A DNA stretch of 15,180 bases from CAZCDM01 sp964497475 (GTDB lineage Bacteria > Planctomycetota > Phycisphaerae > SM23-33), in contig CAZCDM010000038.1 of NCBI GenBank assembly GCA_964497475.1, positions 1 through 15,180 on the forward strand, in the 5' to 3' direction. Shown piece by piece: positions 6,417 to 13,838 of the stretch. Position numbers and translations under genes: made by a program. The notes beneath the pieces were generated by a model. That model had not been told where the DNA came from. It did not search any database and saw only the letters and a list, made by a program, of their open reading frames with translations. Each line of letters opens with the position of its first letter. The first letter of the stretch is position 1.

Positions 6417-7712
6417 CTACTCTCCCAGGCAGGCTTCCTCGGTGGCGAAGAGGTCGTCGTAGCTCTCGCGCGGACGGATCACGCGGTAGCTGTCGCCCTC
6501 GACCAGCACCTCCGCCGCACGCGGGCGGGAGTTGTACTGGCTGGACATGACGAACCCATACGCCCCGGCCGAGAAGACGCTCACCAGGTCGCCGCGGGAG
6601 AGCTTCGGCAGCGACCGGGCCGAACCCAAAACGTCGGAGGTCTCGCAGACGCCGCCGACGATGTCGACGATCTCGCCATTGGCCGGGGCAAAGTCGAACC
6701 GGCGATTCGGGGGGAAATCATCCTGCCCGAGATGGGCGGGGTAGATAAAATGCTTGGCCTCGTACAGGGCCGGGCGGATCAGGTCGGTCATGGCCGCATC
6801 GACGATGGCAAAACGCTTCTCGCCGCCGGACTTGGTGTAGAGCACGCGGGTCAGCAATATGCCCGCGTTGCAGGCGATCTGGCGGCCGGGCTCGAGGATG
6901 AGCTTGAGGCCCTGGCCCTTCAGCAGCGGCACGATGGACTCGGCGTAGTCGATGGCGGTGGGACTCTTGCCCTCTTCGTAGTCGGCCGCAAAGCCCCCGC
7001 CAAGGTCGAGCGTATTGATCTCGAAGCCCTCAGCCCGCATGCGAGTGATGAACTGCATGGCTCGGCCGATCGCCTCGACGTAGGGCTGGGCACTGTAAAT
7101 CGGCGAGCCGATGTGTAGGTGGATCGCATCGAGCCGGACGTTGGGATCGCGCCCGTAGGTGGTGAAGAACTGCTCGGCCCGGTCGATGTCGACGCCGAAC
7201 TTCGTTTCCTTCCGGCCGGTGGTGGTGTAGGCGTGCGTGCGCGGGTCGTAGACATCCGGGTTGATGCGCAGGGCCGCGTGGGGCGTCGTGTTGGTCTGGG
7301 CGGCGAGACGAGAGAGGGTCTGGAACTCCTCCTCGCTTTCGATATTGAACGTGCCGATGCCGGCCTGGAGGGCTTCGGTCAGCTCGCGGTCGGTCTTGCC
7401 CACGCCGGCGAAGACGACCTTGGACAGATCGCCGCCGACGGCCTGGACGCGGGCCAGCTCGCCACCGCTGACGACATCAAAGCCGCTGCCCTCAGCCTGG
7501 AGCAGCTGGAGCACCGAGAGGTTGGCCAGACACTTGACCGAAAAGCAGAGCGTCGTGTCCAGCTCGGAAAAGGCCGAGGCGATTTTGCGGTAGTGATCGC
7601 GCAGCGTCGCAGCCGAGTAGATGTAAACCGGCGTGGAAACGTCCTCGGCGATGGCGGCCACGTCGACCTGCTCGCAGTGCAGCGACCCGTTGATGTATTG
7701 GAAGGAATCCAT
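6417..7712 (-). CDS. lysA: Diaminopimelate decarboxylase
   Basis: The 431-residue enzyme is a fold-type III PLP decarboxylase that converts meso-diaminopimelate to L-lysine, the last step of lysine synthesis. Visible sites: the PLP lysine in CFSVKCLAN (K60), FDVVSGGE (78-85), HLHIGSPI and the glycine-rich LDLGGGF that hold the phosphate, LEPGR, and the active-site cysteine in GGVCETSDVLG (C356) contributed across the dimer. Length is typical (E. coli 420). No other lysine-pathway gene is adjacent. A TTG/-10 pair ends eight bases before the ATG and no ribosome site is visible, so it may have its own nearly leaderless mRNA even though the membrane-protein gene 55 bases upstream reads in the same direction. 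I see no lysine riboswitch: there is no room for one. LysA-like decarboxylases of carboxynorspermidine are a less likely alternative. Confidence 0.92.
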   Translation of the reverse strand: MDSFQYINGSLHCEQVDVAAIAEDVSTPVYIYSAATLRDHYRKIASAFSELDTTLCFSVKCLANLSVLQLLQAEGSGFDVVSGGELARVQAVGGDLSKVVFAGVGKTDRELTEALQAGIGTFNIESEEEFQTLSRLAAQTNTTPHAALRINPDVYDPRTHAYTTTGRKETKFGVDIDRAEQFFTTYGRDPNVRLDAIHLHIGSPIYSAQPYVEAIGRAMQFITRMRAEGFEINTLDLGGGFAADYEEGKSPTAIDYAESIVPLLKGQGLKLILEPGRQIACNAGILLTRVLYTKSGGEKRFAIVDAAMTDLIRPALYEAKHFIYPAHLGQDDFPPNRRFDFAPANGEIVDIVGGVCETSDVLGSARSLPKLSRGDLVSVFSAGAYGFVMSSQYNSRPRAAEVLVEGDSYRVIRPRESYDDLFATEEACLGE

Positions 7713-7720
7713 GGGCTACG

Positions 7721-7749
7721 AGGGTACTCAAAAGCGTGCCGATCGACAA
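7721..7749 (-). promoter_or_regulatory. Candidate promoter for lysA
   Basis: On the minus strand TTGTCG (7749-7744), a 17-base spacer, TACCCT (7726-7721), then eight bases to the ATG at 7712. It lies in the 55-base gap after the upstream membrane-protein gene. The -10 keeps only the TA----T skeleton; spacing and position match the promoters of rlmL and the phosphoesterase. Confidence 0.35.
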
Positions 7750-7767
7750 GCCCCCAGGGCCGATGCG

Positions 7768-8862
7768 TTACTGCGGCTCGGGCAGCGGACCGGCCGCATC
7801 GGGCGGGGGAGACTGCTCGATTTCACGCAGGACCTTCTCGTCGAGGTCAGGGTATATCGTGCGGAGGCAGTCCGGGCAGAGAACGTGGGAGAACTCGACC
7901 TTGGTGCGGGAATCGACGAAGGAGACCAGCTCCTGCCACTGGGGCGGTTGGGCCTCGTCCTGCGACTCGATCCGGATTTTCTTGCACCCCGTGCAGATCG
8001 GCAAGAGCCCTTCGAGGCGGTCGATGTGGGCGAGGGTTTCCTGGAGTTGGGCGATGACCTTTTCCTTCTCGGCCTCGGCTTCGATGCGGCGCTGGATTTC
8101 CTGCTGGGCCAGTCCCAGCTCGTGGCGGACCTCGACGACCTCTTTGAGGATGGCCAGAATCGAGCGATCCTGGAGCTTCACGCCGGTCTTGTGCTTCTGC
8201 CAGCGGAGGTAAAGATACAGCAGCGGGCTGGCGAAGAGGCAGATAAACAGCCGGCTCAGGGCCGTGCCCTGCATAATGCCCAGATACTCGCTCGAGCCGA
8301 GAAACGCGCCGGTCGAAAAGAGCACCACGTCCAGCCACATCACGCCAAGCAGCGTCAGGAACCCTCGCAGCCAGAGCCCGACGTGCACGCGAGCCTTGCC
8401 GAGAAATTCCCACGCGATGGCCAGGAACACCAGGTCCGTGACGGTCGCGAAGACCGAGGCGGCATTGATGCGTAAACTCGGCTGCGGGACGTAGATGCTG
8501 AGCGCTTCACCGGCCAGCTCGACCTGGAAGCGAATCGCCATGGCGATCAGCGGTACGAGAACCGACACGCCGGCGACGGTGCCGATGGCGATGCGCGTAG
8601 CCCGCGGGCCGTCAAAAACGTACACCACGAACACGCCCAGCAGCACGGCCGTGTAGAACACCGTCGAGCCGACCATGAACGTCACCCCGCCGATGTGCAC
8701 CGCCACGCCCGCGTCGGTCAGCCAGGACAGCACCGCCGTGAGCCCCCCGAGAATTGCATAAAAGAACGACAGCCCGATGCGATGACGCAGCGAATGCGCC
8801 CAGAGCACCAGAGCATACATGGCCAGGGCTTCGAAAATCAGGATGAGGAGTTCATTGGGCAT
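7768..8862 (-). CDS. Seven-helix membrane protein with coiled coil and zinc-ribbon-like C-terminus
   Basis: The 364-residue product has three parts. Residues 1-220 contain about seven hydrophobic helices (near 3-21, 32-50, 61-83, 91-110, 137-152, 162-185, 200-220); their order and the GVTFMVGSTVF stretch remind me of the VUT/queuosine-transporter-like fold, but I am not sure. Residues about 237-285 form a charged, heptad-rich coiled coil. Residues 287-340 match a module seen at the C-terminus of many bacterial response regulators and PAS/GAF proteins: LPICTGCKKIR, a tryptophan (QWQEL), then FSHVLCPDC and IYPDL, with Cys290, 293, 329 and 332 set to bind zinc. No kinase, GGDEF, EAL or DNA-binding domain follows, only a Pro-rich tail. 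It is probably a membrane sensor or adaptor signalling through a partner, target unknown. An AGG lies nine bases before the start; the 94-base gap upstream has AT-rich TAAAAT and TTTATT boxes but no clear -35. Confidence 0.7.
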   Translation of the reverse strand: MPNELLILIFEALAMYALVLWAHSLRHRIGLSFFYAILGGLTAVLSWLTDAGVAVHIGGVTFMVGSTVFYTAVLLGVFVVYVFDGPRATRIAIGTVAGVSVLVPLIAMAIRFQVELAGEALSIYVPQPSLRINAASVFATVTDLVFLAIAWEFLGKARVHVGLWLRGFLTLLGVMWLDVVLFSTGAFLGSSEYLGIMQGTALSRLFICLFASPLLYLYLRWQKHKTGVKLQDRSILAILKEVVEVRHELGLAQQEIQRRIEAEAEKEKVIAQLQETLAHIDRLEGLLPICTGCKKIRIESQDEAQPPQWQELVSFVDSRTKVEFSHVLCPDCLRTIYPDLDEKVLREIEQSPPPDAAGPLPEPQ

Positions 8863-8956
8863 GGCGAAGCCTGTCGATCCCTTTCGAATAAACGCATTTT
8901 ACGCAAAAAACGGGGCTGCTGGAAAGTGCAAATCCGCCGGCCCGGCGCGAAACGCC

Positions 8957-10174
8957 CTAGCCGAGCTGGCCGCGGTCGATCAATTTTCGCAGGAGAGCTT
9001 CGGTCCGCTCGGCCAGGAGGTCTTCGGCCTGGTCGACGGCCTCGTCCAGGGAGGTCTGCTCGTTGCAGAGACCGGCCGATCCGGCGAAGAGTTCCAGCGG
9101 CGCATCGTCGGCGATCTGGCCGGCCAGGCAGAGCGTCGAAACGCCGGCCCGGGCGGCGAGGCTCTGCACGCGGACGGGCGTCTTGCCGTAGCGACTCTGG
9201 CTGTCGAGCCTGCCCTCGGCGGTGATGCAGAGGTCCGCCCCGGCCAGGCGACCGGCCAGGCCGACCGCGTCGGCAATCAGCGGGCCGCCCGGCTCGAGCT
9301 TCGCCCCGCAGGTGGCCACGAGCCCGGCTCCGAGCCCGCCGGCCGCTCCGGCGCCGGCCATCGCCGCGACGTCGACGCCGAGGTCGCGGCGGTAGACCTC
9401 GGCCAGGTGGGCCAGGGCCTCTTCGAGCTGGTCGACGATCTCGGCCGTGGCGCCCTTCTGCGGGCCGAAGACGGCGGCGGCCCCTTCCGGGCCGATCAGC
9501 GGATTGGTCACGTCACAGGCGATGCGCAGGGAGAGATCGTCCAGGCGTGCGTCGCGCTCATCGAGGCGGACGTGGGCGACATCCAGCAGCCCGGGCCCGG
9601 CCAGTCCGTTGATGCACGGCTCGCCGTCGGCGTCGAGGAATTCCACGCCCAGGGCCTGAGCGGCACCGACGCCACCGTCGCAGGTTGCCGAGCCGCCAAT
9701 GCCGAGGATGACCTCGCCGGCGCCGGCGTCCATGGCGGCGGCGATGAGTCGCCCCGTGCCGTAGGTGGTCGTTCGTCGCGGGTCGCGGCGGTCGAGGGGG
9801 ACCAGGGCGAGCCCGCTGGCGGCGGCCATTTCGATCACGGCCGTGGCCGTACAGGCGCTGCCCTGGCCGGTGGTTTCCACTTCGGCCGCGGCCAGGCCCA
9901 GCTCGCCGGGCAGGGTCGGACCGGCCGAGCGCCCCAGCAGGCCGAACCGGGCGCGGATGCTCTGGCCCAGCGGGTCGAACGTCTCGGCCGACTCGTAGCG
10001 ACCGCCCGTGGCGGCCACCAGCGCCTCGACCGTGCCCTCGCCCCCGTCGGCCATGGGACACAGATCGAGCGTCGCATCGGGGCAGGCGGCCAGCACGCCG
10101 CGGGCGATGGCGCGGGCGGCCTCGAGAGCCGAGAGCGATTCCTTCAGCGAGTCGGGGGCGATGACGATTTTCAT
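8957..10174 (-). CDS. garK: Glycerate 2-kinase (GarK/GlxK family)
   Basis: The 405-residue enzyme belongs to glycerate kinase type I, which phosphorylates D-glycerate with ATP to 2-phosphoglycerate and feeds glyoxylate, serine or sugar-acid carbon into lower glycolysis. Family marks: APDSLKESLSA (6-16), PMADGGEGT (40-48), GIGGSATCDGGVG (158-170), GPEGAAAVFGPQKGA and the glycine/alanine-rich GAGAAGGLGAGL. It is slightly longer than E. coli GarK (381). It is the last gene of a three-gene operon; its ATG overlaps the stop of the htrA-like gene (ATGA, 10171-10174), so it is probably translationally coupled. No glycerate-producing enzyme is adjacent, which leaves the source of glycerate open. I cannot tell garK from glxK by sequence; the symbol marks the family only. 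Confidence 0.9.
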   Translation of the reverse strand: MKIVIAPDSLKESLSALEAARAIARGVLAACPDATLDLCPMADGGEGTVEALVAATGGRYESAETFDPLGQSIRARFGLLGRSAGPTLPGELGLAAAEVETTGQGSACTATAVIEMAAASGLALVPLDRRDPRRTTTYGTGRLIAAAMDAGAGEVILGIGGSATCDGGVGAAQALGVEFLDADGEPCINGLAGPGLLDVAHVRLDERDARLDDLSLRIACDVTNPLIGPEGAAAVFGPQKGATAEIVDQLEEALAHLAEVYRRDLGVDVAAMAGAGAAGGLGAGLVATCGAKLEPGGPLIADAVGLAGRLAGADLCITAEGRLDSQSRYGKTPVRVQSLAARAGVSTLCLAGQIADDAPLELFAGSAGLCNEQTSLDEAVDQAEDLLAERTEALLRKLIDRGQLG

Positions 10175-11553
10175 GGTGCGAGCCTTGTGCTGGGAGACGT
10201 TCGGGCCAGACGCAGGCGGATCAGCACCGCCGTATTGCCCCGCAGGATGCCAATGGTCGTTCGCGCTTCGGCGGGCAGGTCGTCGAGCACGGGCGTGAGT
10301 GCGTCGAAGTCGGCCACGGTGAACCCAGCCACCTGGAAGAGCACATCGCCAGGGCGGATGCCGACCTCCGCGGCGGGGCTGCCGGGGGCGACCTCGACAA
10401 TCAGCAGCCCGTTGCGGACGGGCAGGTTCAGGTCGCGTGCGAGGGCGGGCGTGATGGCCCGCAAGCCCAGGCCGAGCTTGCTGCCAGCCAACGCCTTGCC
10501 GTTGGGGGCCGGCCGGGCCCGGAGCTTCATGCCGACGGTTTTCACCTGGCCGTCGCGGCGGACGGTGATGGCGAGATCGTCGCCGGGTTTGAGATCGAGC
10601 ATGGCAAAGACGTAGTGCGTGATATGGCGGATCTCGCTGGCGTTGATCTTCAGGAGATGATCGCCCGGCTGGAGCACGCCCGCGGCAGGCGTGCCGTTCC
10701 GCACGGCAGTGACGAGTACCTCCCCGCCACGATCAAGGGGCTTTTGCCGGACGGTCGCGCCGAAGATCACACGGCTGAGTTTTTCGATGTTCAGCATCTC
10801 CGGCAGGAGGCTGCGGAGGGTGTCGACGGAAATCGCAAAGCCGATCGACTGGGCCTCGGGCTTGATCGCCGTGGTAATGCCGATCAGCTCGCCCTTGATG
10901 TTCAGCAGCGGCCCGCCGGAATTGCCCTGGTTGATCGGCGCGTCGGTCTGGATGAGATCGCGGAAGGCCAACCCGTCGCCGAAGTCCAGCTCGCGCCCGG
11001 TGGCACTGACGACGCCGACGGTGACGGTGCTGGCCAGGCCCAGCGGGTTGCCGATGGCGATGACGGTTTCGCCGGGCATGAGGTCGTCGGCCCGGCCGAG
11101 CGGGAGGTAGGGCAAGGGGTTTCCATCGGGCGGGTTGATTTTGAGTATGGCCAGGTCGGCCTGGGCGTCGGCGACGACGACGCGGGCGCGGTGGCGGGTC
11201 TCGCTGTCGGCGAAGGTGACCTCGATGGTCTGGGCCTGGCGGACGACGTGGGCGTTGGTGACGATGTAACCGTCGGGGCGGATGACCACGCCGCTGCCGA
11301 GGTTGTGGACGTTGAGCTGGCGTTGCGGCAGCGAGCGGCCGGGGAAGATTTCGTCGAAGATATCGCGGCCGAGGAAGTTGCTGCGGGCGCGGATGACCTT
11401 GGTGGTGGAGATGTTGACCACGGCCGGGGCCGCACGACGGACGGCCCGGACCACAGGCGTGACGCGGGGGTCGTCGTCCTGGGCGATGGCCCGATGCAGC
11501 GGCACGGCCAGCAGGACGCAAAGGCTTGCGAAGAGGGCAAATCGGCGAGTCAT
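10171..11553 (-). CDS. HtrA/Deg-type serine protease with two PDZ domains
   Basis: The 460-residue protein is an envelope protease-chaperone of the DegP/DegQ family (E. coli DegP 474) that degrades or refolds damaged exported proteins. A signal peptide spans residues 1-24 (positive MTRR, hydrophobic core, likely cut after AIA). The trypsin-like domain carries the full triad: His102 in TNAHVV, Asp133 in ADLAIL and Ser212 in QGNSGGP. Two PDZ domains follow, about 265-345 and 355-450. The loop between the signal peptide and His102 is short, as in DegQ/DegS rather than DegP. It is the middle gene of an operon with ATGA overlaps at both ends (11550-11553 with the phosphoesterase, 10171-10174 with glycerate kinase). 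No sigma-E-like or Cpx-like site is visible; the promoter is upstream of the phosphoesterase. Confidence 0.92.
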   Translation of the reverse strand: MTRRFALFASLCVLLAVPLHRAIAQDDDPRVTPVVRAVRRAAPAVVNISTTKVIRARSNFLGRDIFDEIFPGRSLPQRQLNVHNLGSGVVIRPDGYIVTNAHVVRQAQTIEVTFADSETRHRARVVVADAQADLAILKINPPDGNPLPYLPLGRADDLMPGETVIAIGNPLGLASTVTVGVVSATGRELDFGDGLAFRDLIQTDAPINQGNSGGPLLNIKGELIGITTAIKPEAQSIGFAISVDTLRSLLPEMLNIEKLSRVIFGATVRQKPLDRGGEVLVTAVRNGTPAAGVLQPGDHLLKINASEIRHITHYVFAMLDLKPGDDLAITVRRDGQVKTVGMKLRARPAPNGKALAGSKLGLGLRAITPALARDLNLPVRNGLLIVEVAPGSPAAEVGIRPGDVLFQVAGFTVADFDALTPVLDDLPAEARTTIGILRGNTAVLIRLRLARTSPSTRLAP

Positions 11554-12464
11554 GCGTGAAGCCTCCCAAGGGTTCTCGACGGGCGGGGATGATCGGGCAG
11601 GTCCAGGACTTCCAGGCGTTTTTCGATGTAGGTACTGCCGACGTTGATGACCTCCATGCCATCGAGCGACACGCGCCCGGGCCAGTGCGAATGACCGCAG
11701 AACACGTGCGAGACATTCGGGCAGGCGCGGAGAACATGGCCGAGCTTTTCGGCACCGAGGTAAGCCGCGGCGAAGGCGAACCGCGGCGGACGGTTCGGGG
11801 GGACCAGTTCGGCGAAGGGCAGATGGTGCACGAAGGCGAGGATGGTTTCAGCCCGCTCGGCGAGGTCGTCGAGCTGGCGGGCGAGGGTTTCGCAGAGGCG
11901 GTCGAGGAATGCGTCGTCGCTCATGCCCAGCTCGACGCGCCAGCCATCCATCCAGCGGGCGGCGAAGCTCTCGGCGCGATCGGTGAGCTGGCCGCGATGA
12001 GCATCGAGCAGGTCGCCTCGCCCGAAGTAACGGGCGGCGGCGGGCGAGAGTTTCTCGCGGTAGAACGGCTCGGGGACGCCCAGCTGCTCATCGCGCAGGG
12101 AGTAATCGTACCAGCCGACCGAGCCGACCAACCCCACGCTGCCAAGAACCTGCGGGGCGTGGTCCAGCAGGACAAAGCCATGCTCCTCGGCCAGGGCGGG
12201 CAAGGCGGTTTCGTAGCGATCGAGAGATGTCTCGCCCGGGCGGGTCCAGAGGTCGTGATTGCCCGGCACGAGCAGGCGCAAGCCGTCGAAGTCGGCAAAG
12301 AGGTTCAGTGCCTCGCCGAGGCAATCCAGGGCCGGCCCGGCCGTGTCGCCCACCAGGGCCAGCACGTCACCGCCCGTGCGAACCACCCGCCGGGCCAGGT
12401 CGCGGCAGGGCTCGACGGACCGGCGGATGTCGAAGTGAAGATCGGCGCTGACGAGAATTCGCAT
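11550..12464 (-). CDS. Calcineurin-like metallophosphoesterase
   Basis: The 304-residue product has all the signatures of the binuclear metallophosphoesterase fold in order: DLH (Asp8, His10), GDT (Asp40), GNHD (Asn69, His70), a conserved histidine in FVHHLPF (211-217) and GHSH (His258, His260). It has no signal peptide or membrane segment, so it should act in the cytoplasm; the substrate cannot be read from the sequence. An insert of about 100 residues between GNHD and the VHH motif (residues 100-205) may form a substrate cap. It heads the phosphoesterase, HtrA, glycerate kinase operon; its stop overlaps the htrA start by ATGA. The start at 12464 follows from the -10 box six bases upstream and from the motif beginning at residue 2; no ribosome site is present. 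Confidence 0.85.
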   Translation of the reverse strand: MRILVSADLHFDIRRSVEPCRDLARRVVRTGGDVLALVGDTAGPALDCLGEALNLFADFDGLRLLVPGNHDLWTRPGETSLDRYETALPALAEEHGFVLLDHAPQVLGSVGLVGSVGWYDYSLRDEQLGVPEPFYREKLSPAAARYFGRGDLLDAHRGQLTDRAESFAARWMDGWRVELGMSDDAFLDRLCETLARQLDDLAERAETILAFVHHLPFAELVPPNRPPRFAFAAAYLGAEKLGHVLRACPNVSHVFCGHSHWPGRVSLDGMEVINVGSTYIEKRLEVLDLPDHPRPSRTLGRLHA

Positions 12465-12470
12465 GGGCCC

Positions 12471-12499
12471 ATTCTAGCGGGCCAGCCCGGCCGGGCCAA
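12471..12499 (-). promoter_or_regulatory. Promoter of the phosphoesterase-htrA-glycerate kinase operon
   Basis: On the minus strand TTGGCC (12499-12494), a 17-base spacer and TAGAAT (12476-12471), followed by only six bases (GGGCCC) before the ATG at 12464. This predicts transcription starting at or next to the A of the ATG. A perfect 12-base palindrome, GCCCGGCCGGGC (12485-12496), overlaps the -35 box and spacer and could be an operator, though such GC palindromes also arise by chance in GC-rich DNA. Confidence 0.5.
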
Positions 12500-12619
12500 A
12501 TCCCAATCGCCAGGCGGCGGGGCAGATTTTTCCCTGTTCGCGATCTTCCGACGCGCATACACTATTCTGTGGTACAGTGGGACTGCTGTAGCGTCTGCTG
12601 CGACGAGGGATCATACACC

Positions 12620-13807
12620 ATGCCGGAGAAAAAATACGACACCTTTACCCCGGAGGAGCTGGCTACCTGTCTGAGCCACTACGACCTCGGTGTCATCACC
12701 AGCGTGAAGGAATTCCATCGCGGCTCGCGGCGGGCTCCCAAGTCGATCGTGGAATGCGAGCGCGGCCGGTTCCTCTTCAAGCGGAGGCAGAAGGGGCCCG
12801 AGGCGATCCAGAAGGTTGCCTTTACGCACCAGATTCAGCTGGCCTTGGCGGCACAGAGTTTTCCCCTGCCGCACCTGCTCGGCACGCGGACCGACAACAA
12901 CTCGCTGCTGGTCCTGCACGATCACATCTACGAGATGCAGGAGTACATCGTCGGCACGAGCTACGACGGCTCGATGGAGGCGACCTACAGCGCCGGCCAT
13001 GCCCTGGGGCTGTATCATAAGCTGCTGGAAGACTTCCAGGCCGACTGGGACCCCCCCACCGCCAGCTACCACAACGCCAAGGCGATCCACCAGTCCATCA
13101 CGAAAATCCCACGTGCGATCAAGATTTCCGACAAAGCAACCTGGAACGATGCCACCTCCAAAACGGTGGCCTACCTCGGCGAGGCCTATCGCGACTCGGC
13201 CAAGAACGTCAACACCATCGGCATCGACGACTGGCCCGGCCAGATCGTCCACGGCGACTGGCATCCGGGGAATATGCTCTTCCGCGAAAAAATGGTCGCC
13301 GCGGTGATCGACTACGACACGGCCAGGCTCCAGCAGCGGGTGATCGACCTGGCCTACGGGGCCCTGCAATTCTCGATCATCGGCGGCGGCGAGGACCCGC
13401 TGGAATGGCCCCGCCATCCGGACATGAAACGCTTCTGCACCTTCCTGGAAGGGTATGACGCGGTCAACGTCATCACGACCGACGAGTTGGACGCACTGCC
13501 GTACCTCATGTGCGAGGCGATGATCGCCGAGGCGCTGCTGCCGATTGCGTCCACGGGCGGCTTCGGGCGGTTTGACGGAGCGGCCTTTCTGACGATGATC
13601 CGGCGAAAGGTCGAGTGGATTTACGACAACATCCAGACCATCTCCGGCGTGCTGAATGACGACCAGAACGACGAGGACCAGGGCGATGGCGACGACGTCC
13701 AGCCCGAGCCTCCCGAACCCTCCGAACCCCCCGCCCCATCGGCCGACGATGATCCCCTCTCGGGGCTGACCGATGCGGTGAACCAGTCCCGCCGTCCCAG
13801 GCAGTAA
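12620..13807 (+). CDS. APH-family small-molecule kinase with acidic Pro-rich tail
   Basis: The 395-residue product has the aminoglycoside phosphotransferase (APH) / homoserine kinase II fold. The nucleotide-binding lysine is probably K54 in FLFKRR; the catalytic loop is HGDWHPGN (211-218, catalytic Asp213, Asn218) and the metal-binding Asp231 lies in VIDYD. The opening FTPEELATCLSHYDLG (9-24) resembles homoserine kinase type II and spore-coat CotS-like kinases, so a metabolite kinase is more likely than a resistance enzyme; the substrate is unknown. The last 50 residues (346-395) are acidic, then Pro/Glu-rich, then basic, and look disordered. ATG at 12620 is preferred to an in-frame ATG at 12569 because GAGGGA sits nine bases before it. 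A TACACT box (12558-12563) or TACAGT (12573-12578) may be the -10; neither has a convincing -35. It diverges from the phosphoesterase operon. Confidence 0.8.
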   Translation: MPEKKYDTFTPEELATCLSHYDLGVITSVKEFHRGSRRAPKSIVECERGRFLFKRRQKGPEAIQKVAFTHQIQLALAAQSFPLPHLLGTRTDNNSLLVLHDHIYEMQEYIVGTSYDGSMEATYSAGHALGLYHKLLEDFQADWDPPTASYHNAKAIHQSITKIPRAIKISDKATWNDATSKTVAYLGEAYRDSAKNVNTIGIDDWPGQIVHGDWHPGNMLFREKMVAAVIDYDTARLQQRVIDLAYGALQFSIIGGGEDPLEWPRHPDMKRFCTFLEGYDAVNVITTDELDALPYLMCEAMIAEALLPIASTGGFGRFDGAAFLTMIRRKVEWIYDNIQTISGVLNDDQNDEDQGDGDDVQPEPPEPSEPPAPSADDDPLSGLTDAVNQSRRPRQ

Positions 13808-13815
13808 CTCTGCAT

Positions 13816-13838
13816 GCCCGCGTCCTCAGTGGACGGGC
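13816..13838. terminator. Weak hairpin between convergent genes
   Basis: GCCC (13816-13819) pairs with GGGC (13835-13838) and GTCC (13822-13825) with GGAC (13831-13834), with a two-base bulge at 13820-13821. It lies between the kinase stop and the hydrolase stop, whose TGA is in the loop. There is no T run on either strand, so it may only slow the polymerases coming from both sides. Confidence 0.3.

Noticed and set aside
7713..7767. Lysine riboswitch upstream of lysA
   Set aside because: Only 55 bases separate the genes, far too short for the lysine aptamer.
8819..10615. A 598-codon plus-strand frame opposite glycerate kinase
   Set aside because: In antisense codon register with the kinase gene; explained by GC-rich codon use.
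12569..12619. Upstream ATG for the kinase gene
   Set aside because: The extra 17 residues are Cys-rich and unlike the family, and the ATG at 12620 has a well-placed GAGGGA site.
12620..13807. Antibiotic resistance gene
   Set aside because: The fold is that of aminoglycoside phosphotransferases, but the N-terminus is closer to homoserine kinase/CotS-like kinases and nothing mobile surrounds it.
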